Source of the DNA: Arthrobacter sp. OV608
Lineage (GTDB): Bacteria > Actinomycetota > Actinomycetes > Actinomycetales > Micrococcaceae
Reading direction: 5' to 3'
NCBI GenBank assembly: GCA_900110595.1
Contig: FOEZ01000005.1
Span: forward strand, 186,001-250,000
DNA length: 64,000 bases
The notes under the pieces are model-generated. The model had not been told where the DNA came from and made no database searches. It was given only the letters and a program-made list of their open reading frames with translations. Shown one piece after another: positions 1 through 10,144 of the stretch; within the stretch, counting starts at the first letter, position 1; each line of letters starts with the position of its first letter. The translations under genes were made by a program, and so were the position numbers.

Positions 1-258
1 TACCTGTTCGATGACAGCTTCTCAGCACTGGACTACGACACCGATACCCGGCTCAGGCAGGCACTCCAGTCAACGTTGGCATCGGCCACAGTGATTGTTG
101 TAGCGGAAAGGATTTCCGCTGTGGAAGGCGCCGGGCTCATCCTGGTGCTCGACGGCGGGCGGGTGGTAGCGCAGGGAACGCACCAGGAGTTGCTGGAGAC
201 ATCCGAAACTTACCGGGAAATAGCGGAGTCTCAGCTTGCCCTGGATGGCCGGCAGTGA
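1..258 (+). CDS. ABC transporter ATP-binding protein, C-terminal end (5' part outside window)
   Basis: Only the last 85 codons are present; the reading frame is open from base 1. They cover the end of an ABC nucleotide-binding domain: Walker B and D-loop (LFDDSFSALD), then the H-loop region and the usual tail (DGGRVVAQGTHQELL). The residue after the Walker B aspartate is Asp, not the catalytic Glu, and a Ser follows. That pattern is known from the degenerate half of heterodimeric type IV exporters. The stop overlaps the GTG start of the next half-transporter, so the two are probably one operon and one heterodimer at the cytoplasmic membrane. The substrate cannot be told from sequence. Confidence 0.9.
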   Translation, partial: YLFDDSFSALDYDTDTRLRQALQSTLASATVIVVAERISAVEGAGLILVLDGGRVVAQGTHQELLETSETYREIAESQLALDGRQ

Positions 259-2084
259 CTGCGGAAGCCGGGGCACCGGCGGTGAGGTTCTGGCCCACCG
301 CCCGCAGGCTCCTGCGGCTGCTCCGGCCTTTCCGGCGCCACATGCTGGGCGCTGTGGCTGCCACCTGCGCATTCGCCGGGCTGAACGTGGCTGCTCCGAA
401 ATACCTGGGCGACGCCACCGACCTTGTAGTGGACGGCGTACTCCAAGCGAACCTGGACCAGGAGGCGCTGGCGCTCATCCTGGGAACCGTGGCACTTATG
501 TACGTCGGCGCCTCGCTGTTCAACTGGATCCAGGGGGCACTCTCCGCCCGCTCGGTACAGGGCTTGATGTATGGACTCCGGGAGGCGGTGGAGGGAAAAC
601 TGCATCGGCTCCCGGCCACTTACTTCGGGGAGCGGTCCAGGGGCGATGTCCTCAGCCGCGCCACCAACGACATCGACAACATCACCCAGGCCTTGAACCA
701 GCTCCTCACCCAGCTCATCATGTCCGTCCTGATGCTGTGCGGCTCGCTGGCCATGATGCTGTGGATCTCGCCACTGCTGGCCGCCATTGCGATTGCCACC
801 GTACCGCTGTCCGCCCTGATCACTGTGCAAGTGGCCCGGAAATCCCAGGCCCAGTTCGAGAAGCAATGGATGGAAACGGGCCAGCTGAATGCGCACATGG
901 AGGAATTTATTACGGGCCATGAGGTCATCAAAGCCTTCGGGCGGCAGGCGCAGGCGGCAGACGTGGTGGCCCGGAGCAATGAACGGCTGGCCCGGGCAGC
1001 TACCCGGGCGCAGTATTCGGCGGGGGTTGTTCAGCCCCTGATGGCCTTGATGTCCAACCTCAGCTACATCGCTGTTGCGGTGGTGGGTGCCCTCCAGGTG
1101 ATCGCCGGCGCCATGACCATCGGCGGCATCCAGGCTTTTATCCAGTTCAGCAGGCTCTTCACCCAGCCCGTTGGCCAGATAGGCGGAATGCTCAACCTCA
1201 TGCAATCCTGCGCTGCTTCCGCAGCCCGGGTCTTCGCCCTGCTCGATACCTCCGAGGAGCCGCGGGACGCGCCGTCCCCGGCCGCAGGTGCGCCTGTTGC
1301 TCCAGATGTCCGGGATCATGAAGGCCGCATCGTCTTTGACAATGTGACGTTCGGGTACCCCGGAGCAGCACCGGCGGTGCGTAATCTGTCCTTCAGCGTG
1401 GACCCGGGCCGGACGGTAGCGATTGTTGGGCACACGGGGGCGGGCAAAAGCACCGTGATCAACCTCCTCCTGCGTTTTTGTGAACCGGATTCCGGCCGGA
1501 TCACCATCGACGGAACGGATATCGCCGCTGTTCCCCGAGACCGCCTGCGGGAGCGTTTCGGCGTGGTACTCCAGGATGCGTGGCTCTTTGCCGGGACCAT
1601 CCGGGAAAACCTCGCCTACGGCAGGCCTGGGGCTACGGAGGCGGACATCCTGGCCGCCGCCGAGGCCAGCTATGTGGACCGCTTCGTCAGGTCGCTGCCT
1701 CAGGGGTATGACACCGTCCTGGAAAACGGCGGTGACGGGCTCAGCCAGGGCCAGCGGCAGCTGATCACCATCGCCCGGGCACAGCTGGCGGGCCGTTCCA
1801 TCCAAATCCTCGATGAGGCAACAAGTTCGGTGGACTCCCGGACGGAGTTGCTGATCCGCCAGGCGATGAACCGGCTGCGCCGTGGCCGCACCAGCTTCGT
1901 GATAGCCCACCGTTTGTCCACAGTGCGGGACGCTGATCTAATTCTGGTCATGGACCACGGACGGATCGTCGAGCAAGGCACCCACCAGGAGCTGCTCGTT
2001 GCGAACAGCTACTACACACGCCTCTACAACGCACAGTTCGCCCTGCAGGCGGGACGCAGCAGCGCGCTCGAGGCCGGACTTTGA
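255..2084 (+). CDS. ABC exporter half-transporter (membrane domain + ATPase)
   Basis: The 609-residue protein has an N-terminal six-helix exporter membrane domain (about residues 20-320) followed by an ATPase domain. Visible motifs are Walker A GHTGAGKST, signature LSQGQRQ, Walker B with catalytic Glu (ILDEATSSVD) and a switch His (IAHRLSTV). The GTG start overlaps the TGA of the preceding half-transporter by 4 bases (GTGA). The canonical Glu here and its absence in the partner suggest an asymmetric heterodimeric exporter of lipids, drugs or peptides. The substrate is unknown. Confidence 0.93.
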   Translation: MTAEAGAPAVRFWPTARRLLRLLRPFRRHMLGAVAATCAFAGLNVAAPKYLGDATDLVVDGVLQANLDQEALALILGTVALMYVGASLFNWIQGALSARSVQGLMYGLREAVEGKLHRLPATYFGERSRGDVLSRATNDIDNITQALNQLLTQLIMSVLMLCGSLAMMLWISPLLAAIAIATVPLSALITVQVARKSQAQFEKQWMETGQLNAHMEEFITGHEVIKAFGRQAQAADVVARSNERLARAATRAQYSAGVVQPLMALMSNLSYIAVAVVGALQVIAGAMTIGGIQAFIQFSRLFTQPVGQIGGMLNLMQSCAASAARVFALLDTSEEPRDAPSPAAGAPVAPDVRDHEGRIVFDNVTFGYPGAAPAVRNLSFSVDPGRTVAIVGHTGAGKSTVINLLLRFCEPDSGRITIDGTDIAAVPRDRLRERFGVVLQDAWLFAGTIRENLAYGRPGATEADILAAAEASYVDRFVRSLPQGYDTVLENGGDGLSQGQRQLITIARAQLAGRSIQILDEATSSVDSRTELLIRQAMNRLRRGRTSFVIAHRLSTVRDADLILVMDHGRIVEQGTHQELLVANSYYTRLYNAQFALQAGRSSALEAGL

Positions 2085-2458
2085 CAGCCGCGGGCTTCCC
2101 GGGGACGTGGAAGCCGAATGCAGCCAGTTCGGTGCCGCTGTTCGAGCAGTTGCGGCTCCAGGTGATCCATCTGGCCGACGGCGGGAAGCTGCCGCCCGGA
2201 ACCCGGCTGCCTGCGGTCAGGGCGCTGGCGGAGCAGCTCGATGTGGCACCCCATACGGTGGCGAGGGCGTATAAGGAACTGGAGGCGGCCGGCGTCGTGG
2301 CCACCCGGGGGAGGAACGGCACCGTTGTGTGCGCCAGGGACGAACGGCTCGGCGGCCTGTCGGCCGCGGCTGCCACGTATGCTGCAGCCGCGAAAGCCCA
2401 AGGCGCCTCCTTTGCGGAAGCCGTGCAGCTGCTCGCTGCAGCCTACGACGGCACGTGA
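2081..2458 (+). CDS. GntR-family transcriptional regulator, YtrA type
   Basis: This 125-residue protein has an N-terminal GntR winged helix (about residues 15-90; PLFEQLRLQVIHL, GTRLPAVRALAEQL, VARAYKELEAAGVV). Only a short helical tail follows, not a large effector domain, which is typical of the YtrA subfamily. It starts with TTG overlapping the TGA of the ABC gene (TTGA), so it is translationally coupled. YtrA-type regulators often control the ABC transporter they sit beside, so autoregulation of this exporter operon is the natural inference. Confidence 0.88.
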   Translation: MTAAGFPGTWKPNAASSVPLFEQLRLQVIHLADGGKLPPGTRLPAVRALAEQLDVAPHTVARAYKELEAAGVVATRGRNGTVVCARDERLGGLSAAAATYAAAAKAQGASFAEAVQLLAAAYDGT

Positions 2459-2476
2459 GGATCACCGCGTGGGTGT

Positions 2477-2492
2477 TCGAAGAAGTTTTCGA
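2477..2492 (+). promoter_or_regulatory. Candidate LexA (SOS) box upstream of uvrA
   Basis: The sequence has perfect 5-bp arms TCGAA and TTCGA separated by 6 bases. This matches the actinobacterial/Gram-positive SOS box TCGAAC-N4-GTTCGA except at the two innermost arm positions. It lies directly before a TAGCAT -10-like hexamer and 13 bases before the uvrA start, where a repressor would block transcription. Confidence 0.6.
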
Positions 2493-2493
2493 T

Positions 2494-2499
2494 TAGCAT
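2494..2499 (+). promoter_or_regulatory. -10 element of uvrA, leaderless geometry
   Basis: TAGCAT fits the actinobacterial TANNNT -10 consensus. It ends 6 bases before the GTG start at 2506, so transcription should begin at or within a base or two of the start codon. No ribosome-binding site is seen. Confidence 0.5.
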
Positions 2500-2505
2500 T
2501 AGTGG

Positions 2506-5430
2506 GTGCCTAAAGCCGTAGCTGAAGAATCTGACCTCCAATCCGTTGAAGTTTCGCTCGCCCCATCCGCAGCGCCCAAGCGTCCGGACCTGTCCCGCCT
2601 TGTGGTGAAGGGGGCGCGGGAGCACAACCTGCGCAACGTTGACCTGGACCTGCCGCGCGACGCCATGATCGTCTTCACCGGGCTGTCCGGCTCCGGCAAA
2701 TCATCCCTCGCCTTCGACACCATCTTCGCCGAAGGCCAGCGCCGCTACGTGGAATCGCTCTCCGCGTACGCCCGCCAGTTCCTGGGGCAGGTGGACAAGC
2801 CGGATGTCGACTTCATCGAGGGACTCTCCCCGGCCGTCTCCATCGACCAGAAGTCCACCAGCAAGAACCCCCGCTCCACAGTGGGAACCATCACCGAGAT
2901 CTACGACTACATGCGCCTGCTGTGGGCCCGCGTAGGCCGGCCGCACTGCCCTGTCTGCGGTGAGCCGGTAGCCAAGCAGACGCCGCAGCAGATTGTGGAC
3001 CAGTTGCTGGAACTGGACGAGGGCACCCGTTTCCAGGTCCTGGCCCCCGTGGTGCGCGGCCGGAAGGGGGAGTTTGTTGACCTCTTCAAGGAACTCACCG
3101 CCAAGGGCTACTCCCGTGCCCGGGTGGACGGCAACCTGGTCCAGCTCAACGATCCACCCAAGCTGGGAAAGCAGTTCAAGCACACCATCGAGGTGGTGGT
3201 GGACCGGCTGGTGGTCAAGGAGGGCATCAGCCAGCGGCTCACCGACTCCATCGAAACAGCCCTGGGCCTGGCCGAGGGCAGGGTCCTCGCCGAATTCGTG
3301 GACCTGGAAGCCGACGATCCCCACCGGCTCCGGGCCTTCTCCGAGAACCTGGCGTGCCCCAATGAACATCCGTTGGCCATTGACGAAATCGAGCCCAGGT
3401 CCTTTTCCTTCAATAACCCCTTCGGCGCCTGCGCGGCCTGCAGCGGCATTGGCACCAAGCTTGAGGTGGACGAAGAACTGATTGTCCCCAACCCCGAGCT
3501 TTCGCTGTCGGAGGGCGCCATCGCTCCTTGGTCCCTGGGCACGGCCACCACGGAATACTGGAACCGGCTCCTCGAAGGCCTGGCGAAGGAACTCGGGTTC
3601 TCCATGGATACGCCGTGGGAAAAGCTGGGCAGTGATGTCCGGCAGACAGTGCTGCACGGCAAGGACCACAAAGTGGTGGTGCAGTACAAGAACCGGTTCG
3701 GCCGCGAACGGAAATACAGCACCGGCTTCGAAGGTGCCATCCAATACGTCCACCGCAAGCACGGCGAGACCGACTCCGAGTGGGCCCGCGACCGCTACGA
3801 AGAGTACATGCGGCAGATCCCCTGCCCTGCCTGCAACGGCGCCCGCCTCAACCCGGCCTCCCTGTCGGTGCTCATCAACGGGAAGTCAATTGCCGACGTC
3901 GCCGCCCTCCCCATGCGGGACTGTGCCGACTTCCTGAACAACCTGGTGCTCACGGGCCGCGAAGCGCAGATCGCGCACCAGGTGCTGAAGGAGATCCAGG
4001 CGCGGCTGACCTTCCTCCTGGACGTCGGGCTGGAATACCTGAACCTCGAGCGGCCGTCCGCCACGCTGTCCGGCGGCGAGGCCCAGCGTATCCGGCTGGC
4101 CACCCAGATCGGTTCCGGGCTGGTAGGTGTCCTGTACGTGCTGGATGAACCGTCCATCGGACTGCACCAGCGGGACAACCGCCGCCTGATCGACACCCTG
4201 ACCAGGCTGCGCGACATGGGCAACACGCTCATTGTGGTGGAACACGACGAAGACACCATCCACGTGGCCGACTGGGTGGTGGACATCGGACCAGGCGCCG
4301 GCGAACACGGCGGCCAGGTGGTCCACTCCGGGTCCTACAAAGAGCTGCTCGAGAACACCGCTTCACTGACCGGGGATTACCTGTCCGGCCGCAAGAAGAT
4401 CGAGGTCCCCAAGAAACGCCGGAAATACGACAAGAAACGTGAACTGAAGGTCATCGGCGCCCGGGAAAACAACCTCGTGAACGTCGACGCCGCCTTCCCG
4501 CTCGGTCTCTTCACCGCCGTCACCGGCGTCAGCGGGTCAGGGAAGTCCACCCTGGTCAACGAAATCCTCTACAAGGTGCTGGCCAACAAGCTCAATGGCG
4601 CCAAGCAGGTTGCCGGCCGGCACAAAACGGTCCAGGGCCTGGAACACCTGGACAAGGTGGTGCACGTTGACCAGAGCCCCATCGGCCGTACTCCGCGCTC
4701 AAACCCGGCCACCTATACCGGCGTCTTTGACAACATCCGCAAGCTCTTCGCAGAAACCACCGAAGCGAAGGTCCGCGGATACCTTCCCGGACGCTTCTCC
4801 TTCAACGTCAAGGGCGGGCGGTGCGAGGCATGTTCCGGTGACGGCACGCTGAAGATCGAAATGAACTTCCTGCCGGACGTTTACGTGCCCTGCGAGGTGT
4901 GCCACGGAGCGCGCTACAACCGCGAAACGCTGGAAGTCCACTACAAGGGCAAAACCATCGCGGATGTCCTGAACATGCCCATCGAGGAGGGCGCCGAGTT
5001 CTTTGCGGCGTTCTCTCCGATCGCCCGCCACCTGAACACCCTCGTGGACGTGGGACTTGGGTATGTTCGGCTGGGCCAACCCGCCACCACGTTGTCCGGT
5101 GGCGAGGCCCAGCGCGTCAAACTGGCCGCCGAACTGCAAAAGCGGTCCAACGGCCGCAGCGTCTACGTCCTGGATGAGCCCACCACGGGCCTGCACTTCG
5201 AGGACATCCGCAAGCTGCTGATGGTGCTGCAGGGCCTGGTGGACAAGGGCAACACCGTGATCACCATCGAGCACAACCTGGATGTCATCAAGAGTGCCGA
5301 CTGGATTGTGGATCTCGGGCCGGACGGCGGTTCGGGCGGCGGCCAGATTGTTGCAGCCGGCACGCCGGAGCAGATCTCCAAGTCGACCACCAGCCACACG
5401 GCGGCCTTCCTCGCAGAGATCCTGCCGTAG
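2506..5430 (+). CDS. uvrA: Excinuclease ABC subunit A
   Basis: UvrA is the DNA-damage recognition ATPase of nucleotide excision repair. The 974-residue protein has two ABC ATPase modules: Walker [10 protein letters not shown] and GVSGSGKST, and signature LSGGEAQRI and LSGGEAQRV. It also has the expected zinc-binding cysteine pairs, including CPVC, CPAC with a later partner, CEAC and CEVC. Length is normal for the family. The GTG at 2506 is the only start that fits the -10 spacing. A SOS-box-like palindrome just upstream points to LexA control. uvrC lies 1.5 kb downstream, separated by two lipid/phosphatase genes. Confidence 0.98.
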   Translation: MPKAVAEESDLQSVEVSLAPSAAPKRPDLSRLVVKGAREHNLRNVDLDLPRDAMIVFTGLSGSGKSSLAFDTIFAEGQRRYVESLSAYARQFLGQVDKPDVDFIEGLSPAVSIDQKSTSKNPRSTVGTITEIYDYMRLLWARVGRPHCPVCGEPVAKQTPQQIVDQLLELDEGTRFQVLAPVVRGRKGEFVDLFKELTAKGYSRARVDGNLVQLNDPPKLGKQFKHTIEVVVDRLVVKEGISQRLTDSIETALGLAEGRVLAEFVDLEADDPHRLRAFSENLACPNEHPLAIDEIEPRSFSFNNPFGACAACSGIGTKLEVDEELIVPNPELSLSEGAIAPWSLGTATTEYWNRLLEGLAKELGFSMDTPWEKLGSDVRQTVLHGKDHKVVVQYKNRFGRERKYSTGFEGAIQYVHRKHGETDSEWARDRYEEYMRQIPCPACNGARLNPASLSVLINGKSIADVAALPMRDCADFLNNLVLTGREAQIAHQVLKEIQARLTFLLDVGLEYLNLERPSATLSGGEAQRIRLATQIGSGLVGVLYVLDEPSIGLHQRDNRRLIDTLTRLRDMGNTLIVVEHDEDTIHVADWVVDIGPGAGEHGGQVVHSGSYKELLENTASLTGDYLSGRKKIEVPKKRRKYDKKRELKVIGARENNLVNVDAAFPLGLFTAVTGVSGSGKSTLVNEILYKVLANKLNGAKQVAGRHKTVQGLEHLDKVVHVDQSPIGRTPRSNPATYTGVFDNIRKLFAETTEAKVRGYLPGRFSFNVKGGRCEACSGDGTLKIEMNFLPDVYVPCEVCHGARYNRETLEVHYKGKTIADVLNMPIEEGAEFFAAFSPIARHLNTLVDVGLGYVRLGQPATTLSGGEAQRVKLAAELQKRSNGRSVYVLDEPTTGLHFEDIRKLLMVLQGLVDKGNTVITIEHNLDVIKSADWIVDLGPDGGSGGGQIVAAGTPEQISKSTTSHTAAFLAEILP

Positions 5431-5510
5431 GCAGCCACCCTGGCAGCGGAAATATTCCGTGTCGGGAATGCGAGTTTCAGGCATCAGTGCTGTCGTGAGA
5501 AACTAACCCG

Positions 5511-6227
5511 GTGACTCAAACAACAGTGCCCGTGATCTTTGACCTGGACGGCACTCTTGTCGATCCGGCCGGCGGAATAACCGATGGAATTGCTTCAGCC
5601 CTTCAGGCGCTGGGGCTTCCGGTTCCCGGCCAGGACCTGCTCAAAGCGATGATCGGCCCGAAGCTGAGCGACTCGCTGCTGAACGTGGCCAAGGTCCCCG
5701 CGGATCTGCTCGACGAAGTAATCCGCCGCTACCGCGAGTACTACGTGGCCACCGGCATCGGCCAGAGCCGCCTGTACCCGGGTATCCGCGAAGTCCTCGA
5801 GTCATTTGCGGCGGCGGGCCGGCCTGTGGCCGTTGCCACGCAGAAACCCCAGGGCCTGGCCCGGACGGTCCTGGGGCACCACGGAATCGATGGACTTTTC
5901 CAGGCCATCCACGGCTCAGCGGACGACGAGTCCGCAGTTGACGAGGTTCCGGTCGGCAAGACCGGGATCATCGCCGCCGCGCTGAAGGACCTTGGCACGC
6001 AGCATGCCTTGATGGTGGGGGACCGGGCACAGGATGTTGCGGGTGCCGTTGCCAACGGCCTGGACTGCATTGGCGTGGTCTGGGGTTTTGCCCCGGACAA
6101 CGAACTGGAAAATGCCGGAGCCGTTGCAGTGGTGGCCACCACGGACGAGCTGGTGACCACTATCGACCGTCTTGAGTCCGTCCACGCGGCCGCCATGAGC
6201 GAGGTGACCAACGATGGAAATGTTTGA
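5511..6227 (+). CDS. HAD-superfamily phosphatase (phosphoglycolate phosphatase-like)
   Basis: The 238-residue haloacid dehalogenase-type hydrolase has motif I FDLDGTLVDP (nucleophile Asp near residue 9), a helical cap, motif II around VAVATQKP, the motif III lysine in PVGKTG, and motif IV in LMVGDRAQD. The layout matches the Gph/PgpB-like subclass, which removes phosphate from small organophosphates; the exact substrate is not predictable. It overlaps the acyltransferase gene by 14 bases. The start is GTG with a GAAACT hexamer 6 bases upstream, suggesting a leaderless message. Confidence 0.9.
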   Translation: MTQTTVPVIFDLDGTLVDPAGGITDGIASALQALGLPVPGQDLLKAMIGPKLSDSLLNVAKVPADLLDEVIRRYREYYVATGIGQSRLYPGIREVLESFAAAGRPVAVATQKPQGLARTVLGHHGIDGLFQAIHGSADDESAVDEVPVGKTGIIAAALKDLGTQHALMVGDRAQDVAGAVANGLDCIGVVWGFAPDNELENAGAVAVVATTDELVTTIDRLESVHAAAMSEVTNDGNV

Positions 6228-6882
6228 AGCAGTCCGCTGGACCACGCGGAGCCTGATTGCCGGCACCTGCCGGCCCACCGTCGTCGGCATCGAGAACGTG
6301 CCCGCCGACGGGCCCTTCATCGTGGCTCCCAACCACCTGTCGTTCTTTGACAGCGTCATCGTCCAGGCGCTGATGCCCCGTCCCGTGGCATTCTTCGCCA
6401 AAGCCGAGTACTTCACCACTGGCGGCGTCAAAGGCAAGGTCATGAAGGCCTTCTTCGAATCCGTGGGTTCAATCCCGGTGGAGCGCGGTGAACAGGCCGC
6501 CAGCGTCCAGGCACTCAAAACCCTGATGGACATCCTCGAATCCGGCCGGGGAATCGGAATCTACCCCGAAGGCACCCGATCCCGGGACGGCATCCTTTAC
6601 CGCGGCCGCACTGGCGTGGGCTGGCTGGCACTGACCACCGGAGCCCCTGTGATCCCGGTGGGCCTGATCGGGACTGAAAACCTGCAGCGCGCCGGTGAGA
6701 AGGGGGTCAGGCCGCAGCATTTCACCATGAAGGTGGGGGAGCCCCTGTACTTCGACAAGACCGGACCGGACCATTCGCTTCCTGCCCGGAGGGAAGTCAC
6801 GGACCGCATCATGGACGCCATCGCCGAACTCAGCGGCCAGGAACGCTCCGGCAGCTACAACCAAAGCAAAATCGCCGAGTAG
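6214..6882 (+). CDS. 1-acyl-sn-glycerol-3-phosphate acyltransferase family protein
   Basis: This 222-residue PlsC-type acyltransferase shows the catalytic block NHLSFFD (HX4D, about residues 43-49), an FFAKAEY substrate motif and the PEGTRSRDG block. It would acylate lysophosphatidic acid, or a related acceptor, at the membrane during phospholipid synthesis. Its start lies inside the end of the HAD phosphatase gene, so the two are probably translated together. A role of the phosphatase in lipid head-group metabolism is possible but not shown. Confidence 0.92.
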   Translation: MEMFEAVRWTTRSLIAGTCRPTVVGIENVPADGPFIVAPNHLSFFDSVIVQALMPRPVAFFAKAEYFTTGGVKGKVMKAFFESVGSIPVERGEQAASVQALKTLMDILESGRGIGIYPEGTRSRDGILYRGRTGVGWLALTTGAPVIPVGLIGTENLQRAGEKGVRPQHFTMKVGEPLYFDKTGPDHSLPARREVTDRIMDAIAELSGQERSGSYNQSKIAE

Positions 6883-6951
6883 CGGGCCTCCGGAGGTGCT
6901 GGCCCGCAGATCCTCCCGTCCCTGAGGACCATTGCACCCTGTGCGCCTCAG

Positions 6952-6957
6952 TAGACT
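6952..6957 (+). promoter_or_regulatory. -10 element of uvrC, leaderless geometry
   Basis: TAGACT ends 6 bases before the GTG start of uvrC, the same geometry as at uvrA. No SOS-box-like palindrome was seen here. Confidence 0.45.
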
Positions 6958-6963
6958 GGATAG

Positions 6964-9051
6964 GTGGCAAATCCAGCAAGTTACCGGCCCCAGACGGGCG
7001 AAATCCCGACCAATCCGGGGGTGTACCGGTTCCGTGACCCGAACGGACGGGTCATCTACGTGGGCAAGGCCAAAAGCCTCCGGTCCCGGTTGAACTCGTA
7101 CTTCGCCAACCCCGCCGGGCTCCTGCCCAAGACCTATGCCATGGTCCATGCGGCGAGCAGCGTGGAGTGGACAGTGGTGGGCAGCGAGCTGGAGTCGCTG
7201 CAGCTCGAATATACGTGGATCAAGGAATTCAAGCCCCGGTTCAACGTTGTCTTCCGGGACGACAAGACCTACCCCTACCTTGCCGTGACTATGGGCGAAA
7301 AGTATCCGCGGGTGCAGGTGATGCGCGGAGATAAGAAAAAGGGCACGCGCTACTTCGGCCCGTACACCGCGGGGGCCATCCGGGAAACCATGGACACCCT
7401 CCTCCGCGTCTTTCCGGTCCGCAGCTGCAGTGCCGGCGTGTTCAAGCGCGCCGAGGCCAGCGGCCGGCCCTGCCTGCTGGGCTACATCGACAAGTGCGCC
7501 GCGCCCTGCGTCAGCAGGATTTCGCCCGATGACCACCGGGCTCTCGCGGAGGATTTCTGCGCCTTTATGGGCGGCGAAGCCAAACGCTTTATCAGCAAAC
7601 TGGAAAAGCAGATGGCCGAAGCCGTGTCCGAGCTGAACTACGAGCGGGCGGCACGGCTGCGTGATGACATCACCGCACTTCGCAAGGTTTTCGAACGCAA
7701 CGCGGTGGTCCTCGCCGAAGACACCGACGCCGACGTCTTTGCCCTCCACGAGGACGAACTGGAAGCCGCAGTCCAGGTATTCCATGTCCGGGGCGGCCGG
7801 ATCCGCGGCCAGCGTGGCTGGGTGGTGGAGAAGGTGGAGGATTCCACCACTCCTGACCTGGTGGAGCACCTCCTGCAGCAGGTGTACGGCGATGAGGACC
7901 AGAGCCATGGGAGGCTGCCACGGGAAGTGCTGGTGCCAGTAGCGCCCAGCAATGAGGCGGAGCTCACGGTATGGCTCAGCGGAATGCGCGGCGCCAAGGT
8001 GGACATCCGGGTGCCGCAACGCGGGGACAAAGCCGCGCTGATGTCCACAGTCCGTGAAAACGCCGAACATGCCCTCAAGCTCCACAAGACCCGCCGCGCC
8101 GGTGACCTCACTGTCAGGTCCCAGGCGCTGCAGGAACTCCAGGAGGCCCTGGACCTGCCCGTGCCGTTGCTGCGCATCGAATGCTTTGACGTTTCGCACG
8201 TGCAGGGCACCAACGTGGTGGCCTCCATGGTGGTGGTGGAGGACGGGCTGCCCAAGAAGTCCGACTACCGGAAGTTTTCCATCACCGGTCCCGCGGCGTC
8301 CGATGACACCGCAGCCATGCATGACGTCCTGACCCGGCGGTTCCGGCACTACCTGAAGGACAAGTCGGCGCAGGTGGACGAATCCGTACTCAACGCGGGC
8401 GAGGCAACTGACGACGCAGACGCGGCAGGGGCGGAACTGGTCCAGGCAGAGCCCGGCCACACAGAACGGGCCAAGGCAGAACCCCGCCTGGCAGCCGTCC
8501 CCGAGGACAGCGCCCTGCTGGACACCACCACGCCGGCGCCCCGGGCCAAGTTCGCTTATCCGCCCAACCTCGTGGTGGTGGACGGCGGCAAGCCCCAGGT
8601 CAATGCAGCGGCACGCGCACTCGAAGACCTCGGCATTGATGACGTGTACGTGGTGGGCCTGGCCAAACGGCTGGAGGAAGTCTGGCTGCCGGACAGCGAC
8701 TTTCCGGTGATCCTGCCCCGGACGTCCCAGGGGCTGTACCTGCTGCAGCGGATCCGCGACGAGGCCCACCGGTTCGCCATTTCCTTCCACCGGCAAAAGC
8801 GTGGAAAGGCCATGACGGTTTCCGCACTGGACGGCGTTCCGGGACTGGGCGCCTCCAAACGCAAGGCCCTCCTCGCGCACTTCGGCTCGGTCAAAGGCGT
8901 CAAGGCAGCGTCGGCGGCCGAACTGTCGGAAGCGAAGGGCATCGGCCCTGCCCTGGCCAGCGCCATCGTGAACCACTTCTCGGGGAGCGGACCGGAAGCG
9001 TCGCCGGTGCCGGCCATCAACATGACCACCGGTGAAGTCCTCGAAGGCTGA
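6964..9051 (+). CDS. uvrC: Excinuclease ABC subunit C
   Basis: UvrC makes both incisions around a lesion in nucleotide excision repair. The 695-residue protein begins with a GIY-YIG nuclease domain ([21 protein letters not shown]) and then a cysteine-rich segment. A UVR helix hairpin ([15 protein letters not shown]) follows, then the RNase H-like C-terminal nuclease ([15 protein letters not shown]) and a helix-hairpin-helix end ([16 protein letters not shown]). Compared with short UvrC proteins there is an extra low-complexity acidic insert at about residues 470-525. Order uvrC-rapZ-yvcK-whiA is conserved in Actinobacteria. Confidence 0.98.
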   Translation: MANPASYRPQTGEIPTNPGVYRFRDPNGRVIYVGKAKSLRSRLNSYFANPAGLLPKTYAMVHAASSVEWTVVGSELESLQLEYTWIKEFKPRFNVVFRDDKTYPYLAVTMGEKYPRVQVMRGDKKKGTRYFGPYTAGAIRETMDTLLRVFPVRSCSAGVFKRAEASGRPCLLGYIDKCAAPCVSRISPDDHRALAEDFCAFMGGEAKRFISKLEKQMAEAVSELNYERAARLRDDITALRKVFERNAVVLAEDTDADVFALHEDELEAAVQVFHVRGGRIRGQRGWVVEKVEDSTTPDLVEHLLQQVYGDEDQSHGRLPREVLVPVAPSNEAELTVWLSGMRGAKVDIRVPQRGDKAALMSTVRENAEHALKLHKTRRAGDLTVRSQALQELQEALDLPVPLLRIECFDVSHVQGTNVVASMVVVEDGLPKKSDYRKFSITGPAASDDTAAMHDVLTRRFRHYLKDKSAQVDESVLNAGEATDDADAAGAELVQAEPGHTERAKAEPRLAAVPEDSALLDTTTPAPRAKFAYPPNLVVVDGGKPQVNAAARALEDLGIDDVYVVGLAKRLEEVWLPDSDFPVILPRTSQGLYLLQRIRDEAHRFAISFHRQKRGKAMTVSALDGVPGLGASKRKALLAHFGSVKGVKAASAAELSEAKGIGPALASAIVNHFSGSGPEASPVPAINMTTGEVLEG

Positions 9052-9220
9052 CGGAGGACACCGGCACGCCGGAATGCGCAAAACTCACGAGGATCAACCA
9101 AAATCCGGCCGCGTCTGCGGAAACTTGGCGGACTCCACCGATTCTTAGCTAGGGTTGGGGAGGGGTGCGGGCCAACGCGGGCCGTCCCCACCAGGCAACT
9201 GAAGAAACGGGGCGGACTTA

Positions 9221-10144
9221 ATGGCAGACACAACGGCGGAATCCGGAGCAGGCGAAGACGGGATGCAGCCCGTCAAGCCGCTCGAAGCGGAACTGCTGGT
9301 GGTCACCGGGATGTCCGGAGCGGGGCGGAGCACGGCTGCTGACGCGCTGGAGGACCACGGCTGGTATGTCGTGGAAAACCTGCCGCCCCAGATGCTGGGC
9401 ACGCTCGCCGAACTCGTCTCGCACGCCCCGCAGTCCATCCCGCGGCTGGCCGTGGTCATCGACGTCCGCAGCAAGGGTCTTTTCGCAGACATCCGGGCGG
9501 CGCTGGGAGCACTGGCGGCCAGCGGGGTCACCTTCCGCGTCCTCTTCCTCGACGCCAGCGACAACGTGCTGGTCCGCCGCTTCGAGCAGGGCCGCCGGCC
9601 CCATCCGCTCCAGGGCGGCGGCCGGATCCTCGACGGCATTGCTGCCGAACGGGAGCTGTTGCAGGAACTCCGCGACATCTCCGACGTCGTGCTGGACACG
9701 TCGGGCTACAACGTCCACGGCCTGGCCACCGCCATCACCGAGCTCTTCAGCGAGACCGGCCCCGTGGCCCTGCGGCTGAACATCATGAGCTTCGGCTTCA
9801 AGTACGGGCTGCCCGTCGACGCCAACTATGTGGCGGACGTCAGGTTCATTCCCAACCCGCACTGGGTGCCCCAGCTTCGCCCGCACACCGGCCTGGACAA
9901 GGACGTCAGCGACTACGTCCTCGAAGCTGAAGGTGTCAAGAACTTCGTGGACCGCTACGTGATGGCGCTGGAACCGGTCCTGGACGGCTACCGCCGCGAG
10001 AACAAGCACTACGCCACCATCGCCGTAGGCTGCACCGGCGGCAAACACCGCTCGGTGGCTGTCGCCGTCGAACTGTCCAAGAAGCTGGCCCAGTTCCCGC
10101 GCGTCACCGTGACCACCACACACCGGGACCTGGGCCGGGAGTAA
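9221..10144 (+). CDS. rapZ: RapZ/YvcJ-family nucleotide-binding protein
   Basis: The 307-residue P-loop protein has Walker A near residue 30 ([10 protein letters not shown], with Arg in place of the usual Lys) and the conserved C-terminal half ([16 protein letters not shown]). In E. coli RapZ is an RNase E adaptor controlling glmS sRNAs; the actinobacterial role is less clear. Its TAA stop shares a base with the ATG of yvcK (TAATG), so the two are coupled. Position directly before yvcK-whiA is the conserved arrangement. Confidence 0.95.
   Translation: MADTTAESGAGEDGMQPVKPLEAELLVVTGMSGAGRSTAADALEDHGWYVVENLPPQMLGTLAELVSHAPQSIPRLAVVIDVRSKGLFADIRAALGALAASGVTFRVLFLDASDNVLVRRFEQGRRPHPLQGGGRILDGIAAERELLQELRDISDVVLDTSGYNVHGLATAITELFSETGPVALRLNIMSFGFKYGLPVDANYVADVRFIPNPHWVPQLRPHTGLDKDVSDYVLEAEGVKNFVDRYVMALEPVLDGYRRENKHYATIAVGCTGGKHRSVAVAVELSKKLAQFPRVTVTTTHRDLGRE

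Noticed and set aside
6469..9081. 870-codon open frame on the minus strand opposite uvrC
   Set aside because: It is a shadow of the GC-rich uvrC coding strand; the translation has no recognisable domain and uvrC is certain.
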